Below are positions 8,878 through 18,089 of a stretch of 64,000 bases of DNA, piece after piece. The stretch is taken from NCBI GenBank assembly GCA_902791475.1, contig CADAWC010000005.1, positions 1-64,000 on the forward strand, given 5' to 3'. Position 1 is the stretch's first letter. Each line of letters opens with the position of its first letter. The notes under the pieces are model-generated. The model saw only the letters and a list, made by a program, of their open reading frames with translations. It made no database searches and was not told where the DNA came from. Made by a program: the position numbers and the translations under genes. Origin of the DNA: Fibrobacter succinogenes (GTDB taxonomy: Bacteria; Fibrobacterota; Fibrobacteria; Fibrobacterales; Fibrobacteraceae).

Positions 8878-8906
8878 GGAGATGCCCGCTCAAGGCGGGC
8901 ATGACA
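8878..8906. repeat. Minimal copy of the GGAGATGCCC/GGGCATGACA repeat
   Basis: This is the simplest copy: ATGCCCGC (8882-8889), a 5-base loop, and GCGGGCAT (8895-8902), a perfect 8-bp hairpin, with the conserved GGAG before and GACA after. It lies just upstream of the outer-membrane gene. Confidence 0.6.
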
Positions 8907-9136
8907 AATCAAGCATGAAGCGGAGCGGACACACCGTGAGCCGGAATGACCAAGCGCAAGTTGGTCATGAAGGCGACCTTTGACCACTTAGTGCTTTTAT
9001 ACGATACTTGGTGCTTTAGCACCTTAGTAGAGTTATCCTCTTTGGGGAAGCACTTATGTGGGCATGGCCACCTTTAGGTGGGAGTGAGGCGAAGAAGGAA
9101 CTTGTCCTTTGCAAAAGAGCCGAGCGGGCATCAGAA

Positions 9137-9201
9137 GGATCACCCAGGCAGGGAGACCCGGGTGATCCCTTGTGTTGTGGTGGGTGCGCACTCACGCACC
9201 C
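9137..9201. terminator. Paired hairpins downstream of ftsZ
   Basis: First stem GGATCACCC (9137-9145) with GGGTGATCC (9160-9168), 9 bp; second stem GGGTGCG (9182-9188) with CGCACCC (9195-9201), 7 bp. Both lie about 100-160 bases past the ftsZ stop. Neither has a strong U-run, so termination or 3'-end protection of the dcw mRNA is an inference. Confidence 0.4.
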
Positions 9202-9298
9202 GTGTGTGTGTGTTCTTTCTCGGAGGCGCACTCGAAAACATTCGAACGCACCAGGTCGAATTTCGTTATTGCAATGTAGAGCTAATCGTTATTCACGA

Positions 9299-10954
9299 TT
9301 AGAACAAGTCATTCATACGCATGAAGGCCGGCAAGTCGTAATCGACGTTGCTTTCCTTGAGAGCGTCTTCGGAACCATTCTGGTTACGCATGAAAGCCGG
9401 AGTAGCATAATCAACAGTGTTCACCTGTTCGGTCTGAGCCGGGCGAGATTCCTGCTTGAAAGTGCTTGCGTAGTTGCCATTAGAAAGCGGATCTGCTTCG
9501 GCAGCACCCGGCATTTCTTCAGTTTCACGAATGCTCTTAGGAGCAACAGTTTCTTCCGTGTAGCTAGCCTTAGCATCGAAGCTCGGGGAAGCGAAAGAAG
9601 AAGCCGGAGCAAACATGGCAGCAGCAGCGTTCACCGGAGCAGCCTGGCGGGCTGCAGCGGACTGAGCATAAGTGTTCTGCGGAGCCGAGTAAGACGGAGC
9701 AGCCGGAGCTGTAGCCGGGACAACACGCTGAGTGACGGCAGGAGTAGCAACCGTCGGAGCGGCAGGCATAGCGGCAGTCGGCATGGCAGCCGTGTTACGG
9801 CCAGCAAGAGCAAGGAAGTTCGTGGTCGGACGCGGAGTAGCAGCCTGCACCGGAGCAGCCGGGGCCTGATACTGAGCCTGGGCCTGGTTCATCTGGTAAG
9901 CAGCGGTACCGATACCAGCATAGTTCACAGCAGCGGCGTTGTTAGAGCCGCCGCAACCCGTTGCAATGATGGTGATGCAAACCTTGTCGCCAAGTTCCGG
10001 AAGAGTGATGTCACCGACGATGATGTTCGGGTTACCTTCTTCGCCCACAGCGTCGTAAATGTGTTCCATAGCTTCGTTGTGTTCGAGCAAGGAGTAGTTT
10101 TCGCCGTGAGAAACGTTGATGAGCACGCCAGAAGCACCCTGAATGTCGATATCTTCGAGGAGCGGAGAAGAGAGGGCAGCATCGGCAGCGGCAACACCGC
10201 GGCCTTCGCCTTCTGCAGTACCCGTACCCATAAGAGCGGAACCACCCTTGAGCATAACCTTGCGGATATCAGCAAAGTCAACGTGCACGAGACCATGACG
10301 GAACATGATGCTGCAAATGCTCTGCACTGCGTTACCGAGGATTTCGTCAGCCATCTTGAAGGCTTCGTCAACAGTAGCACTCTTGTTCGTGTTCTGGATG
10401 AGGTTCAAGAGCTTCTTGTTTTCGATAACGATGATTGTATCAGCAGCCTCGCGGAGAGCGCGAACGCCATTCTGAGCCAAGGAATTACGGACATTACCTT
10501 CAAAGCGGAACGGCTTTGTAACAACGGCAACCGTAAGGATACCAAGTTCACGTGCAACAGTAGCAACAATCGGAGCTGCACCCGTACCGGTACCACCGCC
10601 CATACCTGCGGTAACGAACACGAGGTCCGCACCCATCATGGCCTTCTTCAAGTCGTCGATGTTTTCTTCGACAGCCTTGCGACCCATTTCCGGATCCATG
10701 CCAGCACCGAGATTTCTCGTGCTCTTTTCACCGATAAGGATCTTGTGGTCAGCAAGACTCTGGTCCAGAGCCATAGCGTCAGTGTTGATGGCGTAGTATT
10801 CTACACCTTCAATATTCATCTGCTTCATGCGGTTCACGGTATTGCCGCCGGCACCGCCGACGCCAAAGACCTTCACCTTGGCATTTCTGGTTGGAGTGTC
10901 ATCACCCGTGATACGAGACATAGCCTCGAAATTGATATTTGCAAAGTCACTCAT
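9299..10954 (-). CDS. ftsZ: Cell division GTPase FtsZ with duplicated C-terminal peptide
   Basis: FtsZ polymerises at mid-cell to form the division ring. The GTP-binding tubulin signature GGGTGTG is at residues 119-125, with the N-terminal VFGVGGAGGN loop. At 551 residues it is much longer than the usual 380-400 because of an Ala/Pro/Gln-rich linker (about residues 340-510). The conserved C-terminal peptide that binds FtsA occurs twice: VDY-x-x-PAFMR at 514-523 and again at 537-546, 23 residues apart. A GGGAGA ribosome site precedes the ATG. It is the last gene of the dcw cluster. Confidence 0.97.
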   Translation of the reverse strand: MSDFANINFEAMSRITGDDTPTRNAKVKVFGVGGAGGNTVNRMKQMNIEGVEYYAINTDAMALDQSLADHKILIGEKSTRNLGAGMDPEMGRKAVEENIDDLKKAMMGADLVFVTAGMGGGTGTGAAPIVATVARELGILTVAVVTKPFRFEGNVRNSLAQNGVRALREAADTIIVIENKKLLNLIQNTNKSATVDEAFKMADEILGNAVQSICSIMFRHGLVHVDFADIRKVMLKGGSALMGTGTAEGEGRGVAAADAALSSPLLEDIDIQGASGVLINVSHGENYSLLEHNEAMEHIYDAVGEEGNPNIIVGDITLPELGDKVCITIIATGCGGSNNAAAVNYAGIGTAAYQMNQAQAQYQAPAAPVQAATPRPTTNFLALAGRNTAAMPTAAMPAAPTVATPAVTQRVVPATAPAAPSYSAPQNTYAQSAAARQAAPVNAAAAMFAPASSFASPSFDAKASYTEETVAPKSIRETEEMPGAAEADPLSNGNYASTFKQESRPAQTEQVNTVDYATPAFMRNQNGSEDALKESNVDYDLPAFMRMNDLF

Positions 10955-10985
10955 AGTTTATCTCCCTGATTTGAGTGGTTTATGG

Positions 10986-12227
10986 TTAGAAGTAAGTCTT
11001 GATGATGTCGCGAAGGCGTTGCATACCCTTCTTCACAGTTACGAGTAACTGGGTATCCGTGTCACGTTGCTTTCTTTCGCGATGTTTCTTGTTCGCGTAG
11101 TACAAGAGGCCAATGCCAGTTGCATAAGACGGATTCTGGTATGCATCCTGAATACCGCTCATGCCCTTCGGCTTTCCGATATGGACTGGCTTCTTGAATA
11201 CTTTTGTTGCAATTTCTTCAATGCCGGCAAGGTTGCAGCAGCCACCCGTCAAGACGATACCGCCATCAATGACTGTATCGAGGTGGTGCTTTTCCAAGTC
11301 CTTCGCCAAAAGCTTGAAGATTTCTGCAACACGCGCAGTAATAATTTGAGCCAAAAGCTTACGAGAACAAAGAACTTCTCCACGGTCGCCCACACCAGGG
11401 ACCGGGAAGGTTTCATCTTCAATCAAATTGTTGAGCGAGCAGGTGCCGTACTTTTTCTTGAGTTCTTCTGCCTTCGAAAGCGAGACAGGAACCTTGAGGC
11501 ACTTGCTAATGTCACTAGTAATAACGTTGCCTGCAATGTCGAGCGAAGCCGTGTAGCGCACGGAATCCTTGACAAAGACTGCAACATCGGCAGAACCAGC
11601 ACCGATATCGATCAGCGCCACACCGAGTTCACGTTCGTCATTCGACAAGACTGCAGATGCAGCGGCAAGCGGTTCAAGCACAAAGCCAGCCACATTGAGG
11701 CCTGCGCGATTGACGCACTTGGCAATATCTTGGAGAGCATTCGGGCGTGAGGTAACCACCTGAACTTCAACTCCGAGGCGACGGCCAGACCAGCCTTTCG
11801 GATTGCGGATGCCCGTTCTGTCATCCAGCGTATATTCACCCGGGAAAATATGGATGATCTCGCCAGCCTTGTCCGGCAGCGTACTTGCCTGTCTCTGAAC
11901 ATTGACGATATCTTCTTCTCTTACTTCGTTTGTCGGAAGCGTCACAAGACCTTTGTAGCTGAACGAGGACACATGCTTACCCGCAATGCCCACATAGACA
12001 TCGCGCACATCGACACCAGCAATCGATTCAAGCGTATGGACGGCCTTCTGCAACGTTTCCACAACGGAATCGTATTCGTCTGACGATTCCAGCGGAAAGT
12101 CACCGCATTCCACAACTCGGACGGAATCCCCTTCCGAGATGCCAACGAACAAGTTCACCTTCGAAGCACCAATATCGAGCCCGAAAATGTAGTCCTCTTT
12201 TTTGACTATTTGCTTATCGTCATCCAT
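10986..12227 (-). CDS. ftsA: Cell division protein FtsA
   Basis: FtsA is the actin-like ATPase that anchors FtsZ to the membrane. I start it at ATG 12227 because AGAGGTG lies 6 bases upstream; this gives 413 residues and overlaps ftsQ by 8 bases. The phosphate-binding loops FGLDIGASKV and ALIDIGAGSADVAVF, and the adenosine motif LTGGCCNLAGI, are visible. The C-terminus ends in an amphipathic helix (MQRLRDIIKTYF) that would bind the membrane. It lies directly before ftsZ. Confidence 0.96.
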   Translation of the reverse strand: MDDDKQIVKKEDYIFGLDIGASKVNLFVGISEGDSVRVVECGDFPLESSDEYDSVVETLQKAVHTLESIAGVDVRDVYVGIAGKHVSSFSYKGLVTLPTNEVREEDIVNVQRQASTLPDKAGEIIHIFPGEYTLDDRTGIRNPKGWSGRRLGVEVQVVTSRPNALQDIAKCVNRAGLNVAGFVLEPLAAASAVLSNDERELGVALIDIGAGSADVAVFVKDSVRYTASLDIAGNVITSDISKCLKVPVSLSKAEELKKKYGTCSLNNLIEDETFPVPGVGDRGEVLCSRKLLAQIITARVAEIFKLLAKDLEKHHLDTVIDGGIVLTGGCCNLAGIEEIATKVFKKPVHIGKPKGMSGIQDAYQNPSYATGIGLLYYANKKHRERKQRDTDTQLLVTVKKGMQRLRDIIKTYF

Positions 12228-13041
12228 TGATACACCTCTTATCAAAGTTTTTTATATACGCAAATCCATGAAATCTCATATCTACCTCGCCAGCGCAAAG
12301 GAGATCTTTTCTAAAGCCCTTTCCGATAGCATCGTACAAAGTAAACAAATTCTTATCCCAATTCGATTCCGGGAACATCACGCGGAACCCGGCATCCTTG
12401 AAATACACTTCAAAAGCCCTGTCTTTCTCAGACCAGCCCACCTGCGACACACGATCGTAAAGAGGCTTATCCTCTTTTCGCATGGTGTACAAGAACTGAG
12501 CCACTTGTTTCACCTTCCCTACCGATTCATTTTCAAGAATCGGCAGACGAAGCGCCGTCATCATCGACATCGGGAGCGAAAGTCCTCTTTCAGAGTAGAC
12601 CGTTCCCTTTCCATTTTCAAGCACAGAAAAAATCGGAGTCGCTTCCTGAAGCTTGATGTAAAGCGAAGACGGGAACTTACTTTCGACTTCTGCCGAATGG
12701 ATCAGCGGAATCTGCAAAAGCGATTTCTTGACAGAGTCCGCATCCAGTTCCGACATGAGCATGCCCGTTTCCACCTGGGCGCTCTGCACCACATCTTCCC
12801 ACGAAAGCATGCGATTGCCTTCAATTTCGATGTACTGCAAATGTCTAAGTTCCAGCGGATTGATTTGGTGCAGATAGAAACGACTTTGCCACAGCGCGAC
12901 GGTAGCCAAGATCAAGAGCAGAGCCAAGACCCAACCCTTGCGCTTGAACCAACGAACAGCATTGGCAAAGCGCATCCGTCTCATACGGGCACGCTTACGT
13001 TTGCGCTTGCGTTCGTTGTATCCGATCCGTCGACCGAACAT
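12220..13041 (-). CDS. ftsQ: Cell division protein FtsQ/DivIB
   Basis: Started at ATG 13041 (273 residues); the longer frame begins with TTG inside murC and is less likely. A very basic N-terminus (NERKRKRKRARMRRMR) precedes a single membrane span (GWVLALLLILATVAL), then a POTRA domain (from about LRHLQYIEIEGNRMLS) and the FtsQ domain. FtsQ bridges cytoplasmic and periplasmic divisome parts with FtsB and FtsL. Gene position between murC and ftsA supports the call given low sequence conservation. Confidence 0.9.
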   Translation of the reverse strand: MFGRRIGYNERKRKRKRARMRRMRFANAVRWFKRKGWVLALLLILATVALWQSRFYLHQINPLELRHLQYIEIEGNRMLSWEDVVQSAQVETGMLMSELDADSVKKSLLQIPLIHSAEVESKFPSSLYIKLQEATPIFSVLENGKGTVYSERGLSLPMSMMTALRLPILENESVGKVKQVAQFLYTMRKEDKPLYDRVSQVGWSEKDRAFEVYFKDAGFRVMFPESNWDKNLFTLYDAIGKGFRKDLLCAGEVDMRFHGFAYIKNFDKRCING

Positions 13042-13058
13042 TGTTGTTTTTTCTGACG

Positions 13059-14441
13059 TCAAATGCTCTTCTCCAAAATCGTCTGGCCAAGTTTCCAAAT
13101 GTTGCCGGCACCCATCAAAACAATCACGTCGTTCGGCTTAAGCAAATCCTTGCAAATCGGGATCAAGTTGTTCACGTCACCGATAAAGCGAGCATCGCGA
13201 TGTCCGCGGTCTGCAGCACTGTTAGCAACCATTGCACCCGTCACGCCTTCAATCGGCTTTTCACGAGACGGATAGATGTCAGTCACCAAAAGCACATCGC
13301 AGTTCGAGAATGCGCTACCAAAAGCTTCGTGCTGATCGCGGGTACGCGTAAACAAGTGCGGCTGGAAAGCGACAATGATGCGCTTGTCCGGGAATGCTTC
13401 GCGGAAACCGAGCAGTGTTGCTGTTGCTTCGGTCGGGTGGTGAGCGTAGTCATCAAAGACCATGACGCCGTTCTTTTCGCCAATGAATTCAAAGCGGCGC
13501 TTCACACCTTCGAATGCAGCCACGGCCTTGCGTGCAACTTCAATCGAAATACCTTCTTCGACAGCGAGAGCTACTGCAGCCGTTGCGTTCAAAACGTTGT
13601 GGCGGCCCGGAATCTGGAGCTTGAATTCACCAAGACTCTTGCCATCATTGAGAATTTCAAACTGCGGATAACCCTTCACGAACTTGAGATTTTCAACGCG
13701 GTACTTCGCCTGACGAGTGAAACCGTACGTAATCACCGGCTTCTTGAGGTGCGACAAAATCTGCTGCACATTCGGATCGTCGAGGCATACAATTACCTGA
13801 CCATAGAACGGAATCTTGTTTGCAAACTGAGTGAATGCATCCTTGATGGCATCGATGTTCTCGTAAGTATCGAGATGGTCGGCATCGATGTTCGTGATGA
13901 TTGCCGAAGACGGCATCATCGAAAGGAAGCTGCGGTCAAATTCGTCACTTTCGGCAATGAGGTAGTCGCCGTGGCCCACCTTGGCACCACTGCACTTGCC
14001 CTTCACAATGCCACCCACGATAATCGTCGGGTCAAGGCCAGCCTCTTCCCAGATGGCGCCAACGATAGACGTCGTCGTGGTCTTGCCATGTGTACCGGCA
14101 ATAGAGAGCGTGTACTTGAGGCGCATCAGTTCACCGAGCATTTCTGCGCGGCGAATCACCGGAATACGGCGGTTGCGGGCTTCGACAAGTTCCGGATTGT
14201 CAAACGGAATGGCAGAGGAATAAACGACCAAGTCCGCATCTACAACATTCTTTGCTTCGTGCTTCGGGTCAATACGGATGCCAAGACCTTTCAGGTAATC
14301 AATGACAGCGCCTTCGCCCATATCGGAACCCGTCACCACAAAGCCATTTTCATGGAGCACTTCGGCAATACCGGACATACCGGCGCCACCGATGCCCACA
14401 AAATGAAGGCGACGAACACGTTTACAATCATTAATCTGCAT
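13059..14441 (-). CDS. murC: UDP-N-acetylmuramate-L-alanine ligase MurC
   Basis: MurC adds L-alanine to UDP-MurNAc, the first residue of the peptidoglycan stem. The 460-residue protein has the N-terminal dinucleotide-like loop (FVGIGGAGMSGIAEVL), the ATP loop AGTHGKTTTTS and the FDDYAHHPTE motif typical of MurC. Its ATG overlaps the murG stop (TAATG). The usual ddl gene does not follow; ftsQ starts 17 bases after it. Confidence 0.97.
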   Translation of the reverse strand: MQINDCKRVRRLHFVGIGGAGMSGIAEVLHENGFVVTGSDMGEGAVIDYLKGLGIRIDPKHEAKNVVDADLVVYSSAIPFDNPELVEARNRRIPVIRRAEMLGELMRLKYTLSIAGTHGKTTTTSIVGAIWEEAGLDPTIIVGGIVKGKCSGAKVGHGDYLIAESDEFDRSFLSMMPSSAIITNIDADHLDTYENIDAIKDAFTQFANKIPFYGQVIVCLDDPNVQQILSHLKKPVITYGFTRQAKYRVENLKFVKGYPQFEILNDGKSLGEFKLQIPGRHNVLNATAAVALAVEEGISIEVARKAVAAFEGVKRRFEFIGEKNGVMVFDDYAHHPTEATATLLGFREAFPDKRIIVAFQPHLFTRTRDQHEAFGSAFSNCDVLLVTDIYPSREKPIEGVTGAMVANSAADRGHRDARFIGDVNNLIPICKDLLKPNDVIVLMGAGNIWKLGQTILEKSI

Positions 14442-15511
14442 TACGTTCTCTCCATATCCAGGATAATTTTTGCAATCTGGTCAGCGGCATCGGGCATGCC
14501 AAGCGTCTTGGCGGCTTCGCCCATCTTCTCCAGACGTTCTGGGTCGTACAGGAGAGCTTCCACCTTGTTCCAAAGATCATTCGGTTCATCATCAAGTTCC
14601 ACAAGAGCTGCACCAGCCTTTTCGACCACACGTGCGTTGTGTTCCTGATGGTTTGCAGTCGCATGCGGGTACGGGAGCAAAATGGACGGCTTTCCAAAAG
14701 CGAGGATTTCAGCAAGTCCCGATGCACCGGCACGGCTGATAATCAAGTCGGCGTGCTTCATGTAAGCATAGATGTTGTCCAAGAAGCCACGGACAGCGAC
14801 GTTCGGCAAAATACCGAGGCGTTTATTGATGTCATCGACATTCTTGGCACCCACTTGCCAAACCACGCTAATATCTTCGTGGGCGGCAATGCGGCCAATA
14901 CTTTCTTCAATCTTGTTGTTGATGCCTGCAGCGCCCTGAGAGCCACCGACAATAAACACAGCCTTGCGACCTTCACGGAATTCCACCGGACGGGCCAAAG
15001 AATCTGCAGCGGGCAAATCACGAATCGGATTACCGAGAATACGCGTCTTTTCGATCGGGAACCCCTTCATAGCTTCTTCGGAGGTCACAAAAACAGTCTT
15101 TGCATAACGGGCACCGACCTTGTTTGCAATACCGGCAACGGCATTCTGTTCCTGCAAATAAACAGGGATACCCATAGAACCTGCAGCAAGCACAATCGGG
15201 AGCGAAACATAGCCACCCGTTGCAATCACAACATCCGGAGCCACTTTCTTAACAACGCTCTTTGCACGAATCAAGGACTTCGTCAGGTTGAACGGCAAAG
15301 CCAAATTCTTGAGGAATGGGCCACGATGCAGAGGTACTGCCGAAATGTATTCGTACGGCCAATTCTTTGCCACAAGGCGTTCTTCCATAGAATCCTTACG
15401 GCCAGCAAACGTAATCTGAGTCACACCCATCTTCTTCAAGCTCTCGGCAATAGCCACTGCCGGGAAAATGTGGCCACCAGTGCCACCACAAACAAAGAGG
15501 AACTTTTTCAT
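14441..15511 (-). CDS. murG: Undecaprenyl-PP-MurNAc-pentapeptide GlcNAc transferase MurG
   Basis: MurG converts lipid I to lipid II at the inner face of the membrane. The 356-residue GT-B protein shows the N-terminal GGTGGHIFPA loop, ATGGYVSLP, a second-domain loop (VGGSQGAAGIN) and the acceptor/donor signature RAGASGLAEI with the YPHATANHQEHNA stretch. It overlaps ftsW by four bases (ATGA) and murC by one. Confidence 0.97.
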   Translation of the reverse strand: MKKFLFVCGGTGGHIFPAVAIAESLKKMGVTQITFAGRKDSMEERLVAKNWPYEYISAVPLHRGPFLKNLALPFNLTKSLIRAKSVVKKVAPDVVIATGGYVSLPIVLAAGSMGIPVYLQEQNAVAGIANKVGARYAKTVFVTSEEAMKGFPIEKTRILGNPIRDLPAADSLARPVEFREGRKAVFIVGGSQGAAGINNKIEESIGRIAAHEDISVVWQVGAKNVDDINKRLGILPNVAVRGFLDNIYAYMKHADLIISRAGASGLAEILAFGKPSILLPYPHATANHQEHNARVVEKAGAALVELDDEPNDLWNKVEALLYDPERLEKMGEAAKTLGMPDAADQIAKIILDMERT

Positions 15512-16683
15512 ACAGAACTCCTTCTTGTCCTGAAATTCATAAACCGACTGGCGTCAAACGAAACCGTGCTGCTCATATAAGGCTCGCGGATGCTCTTTCC
15601 TGTCGTCGGTCGAGAAATATTCAACAAAATTCCAATAAACGCAGCCGAAAGCCACAAGTTCGTACCACCGAAACTGAGGAACGGAAGCGGTTGTCCCGTC
15701 GTCGGGAAAAGACCAACACACACGCAAACGTGAATAGTAAAATTCAAGAAAAGCGAAGTCGTGAGAGCCACAGCCATATATCTGCCAAAGCGCGTTGTTG
15801 CACCCCTTGCAATATTGAATCCCTGCGAGAAAAGAATCGCAAAAGCCACCAAAATCAAGAACGTTCCCACAAAGCCAAATTCTTCACCAATCACAGCATA
15901 GACAACGTCCTTATGGGCTTCGGGCAAGTAGCCGAGTTTCTGTTCACCCATGCCAACACCAGTTCCCAAAAGTCCACCATTGCCAAGAGCCTGAAGCGAA
16001 TGCATCAGCTGATATTTCGATTCCTTCATCGTTCCGTCATTAGAGAAGAAGGCAAGAATGCGCTGACGAGAATGAGGCTTGCAAAGCAACGCGAGAAGAC
16101 CCATCGGAATAGCAGCAAGCACGCTTACCCCTACATATTTATAGTTAGCCCCCGCCACAAGAAGCAACACAAGCATAATAGTACTAAACATGATAAGCAT
16201 TGAGAAATTCGGTTGAAGGGCTAGCAAAACGGCCGATATCGCAAAAGGAACCGCAGGCTGGACCAGTGTACACTTGATCGACTTGATTTCATCCCCCGCA
16301 TCCGACAATTTCGAACAAATCCAGCAAATAAAACCAAACTTCAAAATTTCAGACGGTTGGATACCAAAAATCCATCGGGAAGCACCTTTCACCTCACCAC
16401 CCGAGACAATAGCGGCAAGCGTAAGCACAGCACCGACGCCAAAGATGAATCGGGCAAGCACCTTCCACAAAGCATAATCAATTCTATAGAACACACCGAG
16501 AATGACCACAGATGCAAGGACTTTATAAAGATGCTTCGTGAGGAAGTATTCCGCAGGCAGGTTTTTCGAAGATGCCAAAGGTGCCGACGCAGAATAGATG
16601 ACAGCAATGCCAAAGCACATTAATGCTAATGTGACAAATAGCAAGAGCTTGTTCATTCCTGTTGTTTGCGTCGTTGATGACAT
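15508..16683 (-). CDS. ftsW: SEDS-family peptidoglycan polymerase FtsW
   Basis: The 391-residue multi-span protein is the septal glycosyltransferase that works with FtsI. Typical SEDS features are ASRWI after GEVKG, the KPHSRQRILAF loop and the C-terminal TTGQPLPFLSFGGTN motif. It follows murF after 20 bases; mraY and murD, usually found here, are missing. The context with ftsI and murG makes FtsW more likely than RodA. Confidence 0.95.
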   Translation of the reverse strand: MSSTTQTTGMNKLLLFVTLALMCFGIAVIYSASAPLASSKNLPAEYFLTKHLYKVLASVVILGVFYRIDYALWKVLARFIFGVGAVLTLAAIVSGGEVKGASRWIFGIQPSEILKFGFICWICSKLSDAGDEIKSIKCTLVQPAVPFAISAVLLALQPNFSMLIMFSTIMLVLLLVAGANYKYVGVSVLAAIPMGLLALLCKPHSRQRILAFFSNDGTMKESKYQLMHSLQALGNGGLLGTGVGMGEQKLGYLPEAHKDVVYAVIGEEFGFVGTFLILVAFAILFSQGFNIARGATTRFGRYMAVALTTSLFLNFTIHVCVCVGLFPTTGQPLPFLSFGGTNLWLSAAFIGILLNISRPTTGKSIREPYMSSTVSFDASRFMNFRTRRSSV

Positions 16684-16703
16684 CTTAACTACTAGACCCT
16701 ATC

Positions 16704-18089
16704 TTAGACCTTGAATACCGGCACCATGTGGAGGAGCGCTTCGACCACCTGTTCCATGTGCATTCCGCGACTGCCCTTCACCAAAAGGATATCCCCTTCG
16801 GCGACGATTTCGCTCAGTTCGTTGATAACTTCCGGAACCGTTTCAAAGTACTGCACGTTTTTCATGCCGCGAGACTTTGCACCTTCCACATACTTCTTTG
16901 CTTCCTTGCCAACAGCGAGGAGCATATCAAAATTCATTTCGGGCACGAGAGCGCCGATCTGCTTGTGCAAATTGCCACTTTCCTTGCCGAGTTCGAGCAT
17001 GTCGCCAAGAACAGCAATGCGCTTGCCTTCGACACGCATGTTGCCAAGCGTCTGGAGAGCCATCTTCGTCGAAGACGGGTTTGCGTTGTAGCAGTCCGAA
17101 ATCACCTTGAAGCCGTTTGCAGCCTTGATTTCCATGCGCATGCTTGTGGAGGTAAAGCTAGCCAAAGCCTTTGCGATGTCCCCCTTCGGGATACGGAGAG
17201 CCTGACCCACAGCGATAGCAGCGAGAGCGTCATAAAGGTTATGGTCACCCGGAACATTCAACACAAAGTGCGTACGGCCAACGTAGAAATCAGCGCAGAG
17301 GTTTTCGGTCCACTTGAGCTTTTCGGGCTTCACGACACCGCGACGCACACCGAAAGTCACGACCTTGTAATGCTTGGTCGCCTTCACCTTGCAAAGGCGT
17401 TCGTCATCAGCATTCACAATCAGCGTGCCGCCCTTCTTGAGGCCTGCGACAATGTTGATCTTTTCATTGAACACGCCGTCCAAATCGCCAAGACGTTCCA
17501 AGTGGCTTGCGCCAATGTTCGTAATCACGGCAATATCGGGTTCTGTGGCCAAGGAAAGCGGGCGAATTTCGTCCGGACCGCTCGTACCCATTTCGACAAC
17601 GGCGGCTTCATGGCTATGCTTCAACTGGAACAGTGTCATCGGGACTCCGATATGGTTGTTGAAGTTACCCTTTGTGGCATGGGTATTGTACTTCATCGAA
17701 AGTACAGCCTTCGTCATTTCCTTTGTAGTGGTCTTGCCATTACTACCCGTAATAGCGACCTTCTTCAACTTGAAAAGTCTTTGATAGCCCTTGGCAAGCT
17801 TCAAGAGGGCCTTCGTCGTATCATCGACCGGAGCGTACATCTTGAAATTCGGATCGATAGCGGTTTGGTTTACTACGCTCATCAGAGCTCCATCCTTTTC
17901 CATTTGAGGTACAAACTGGTGGGCGTCAAAACGAGCACCCTTAATCGGCCAAAAGACAACACCCTTGGCACATTCACGAGAATCCATGCAGAGATTCACC
18001 TTGCGTTTCAAGGTGCGGGCCGGAACGCCGACAGCTTCGGTTTCCAGAATCTCGAGCATTTCTCCAATAGTCAAATCAAGCTTCAGCAT
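16704..18089 (-). CDS. murF: UDP-MurNAc-tripeptide-D-Ala-D-Ala ligase MurF
   Basis: MurF adds D-Ala-D-Ala to complete the UDP-MurNAc pentapeptide. The 461-residue protein has the Mur-ligase ATP loop TGSNGKTTTKEM, the KGNFNNHIGVP motif and the late SDCYNANPSSTKMAL signature specific to MurF. It overlaps murE by 14 bases. Confidence 0.97.
   Translation of the reverse strand: MLKLDLTIGEMLEILETEAVGVPARTLKRKVNLCMDSRECAKGVVFWPIKGARFDAHQFVPQMEKDGALMSVVNQTAIDPNFKMYAPVDDTTKALLKLAKGYQRLFKLKKVAITGSNGKTTTKEMTKAVLSMKYNTHATKGNFNNHIGVPMTLFQLKHSHEAAVVEMGTSGPDEIRPLSLATEPDIAVITNIGASHLERLGDLDGVFNEKINIVAGLKKGGTLIVNADDERLCKVKATKHYKVVTFGVRRGVVKPEKLKWTENLCADFYVGRTHFVLNVPGDHNLYDALAAIAVGQALRIPKGDIAKALASFTSTSMRMEIKAANGFKVISDCYNANPSSTKMALQTLGNMRVEGKRIAVLGDMLELGKESGNLHKQIGALVPEMNFDMLLAVGKEAKKYVEGAKSRGMKNVQYFETVPEVINELSEIVAEGDILLVKGSRGMHMEQVVEALLHMVPVFKV

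Larger units (their letters stand above)
8846..9298. other. Gene-free stretch with several hairpins and repeats
   Basis: No credible gene lies here; the long plus-strand frame crossing it is antisense to ftsZ. It holds the repeat at 8878-8906, words shared with 157-180 (TTAGTGCTTTAGCAC types, 8981-9070), two hairpins at 9137-9201 and a short GT run near 9202-9212. It would form the 3' end of the dcw transcript. Confidence 0.6.

Noticed and set aside
9056-10969. 637-codon plus-strand frame opposite ftsZ
   Set aside because: It mirrors the ftsZ coding sequence and shows Ser/Arg-rich low-complexity translation with no known domain.
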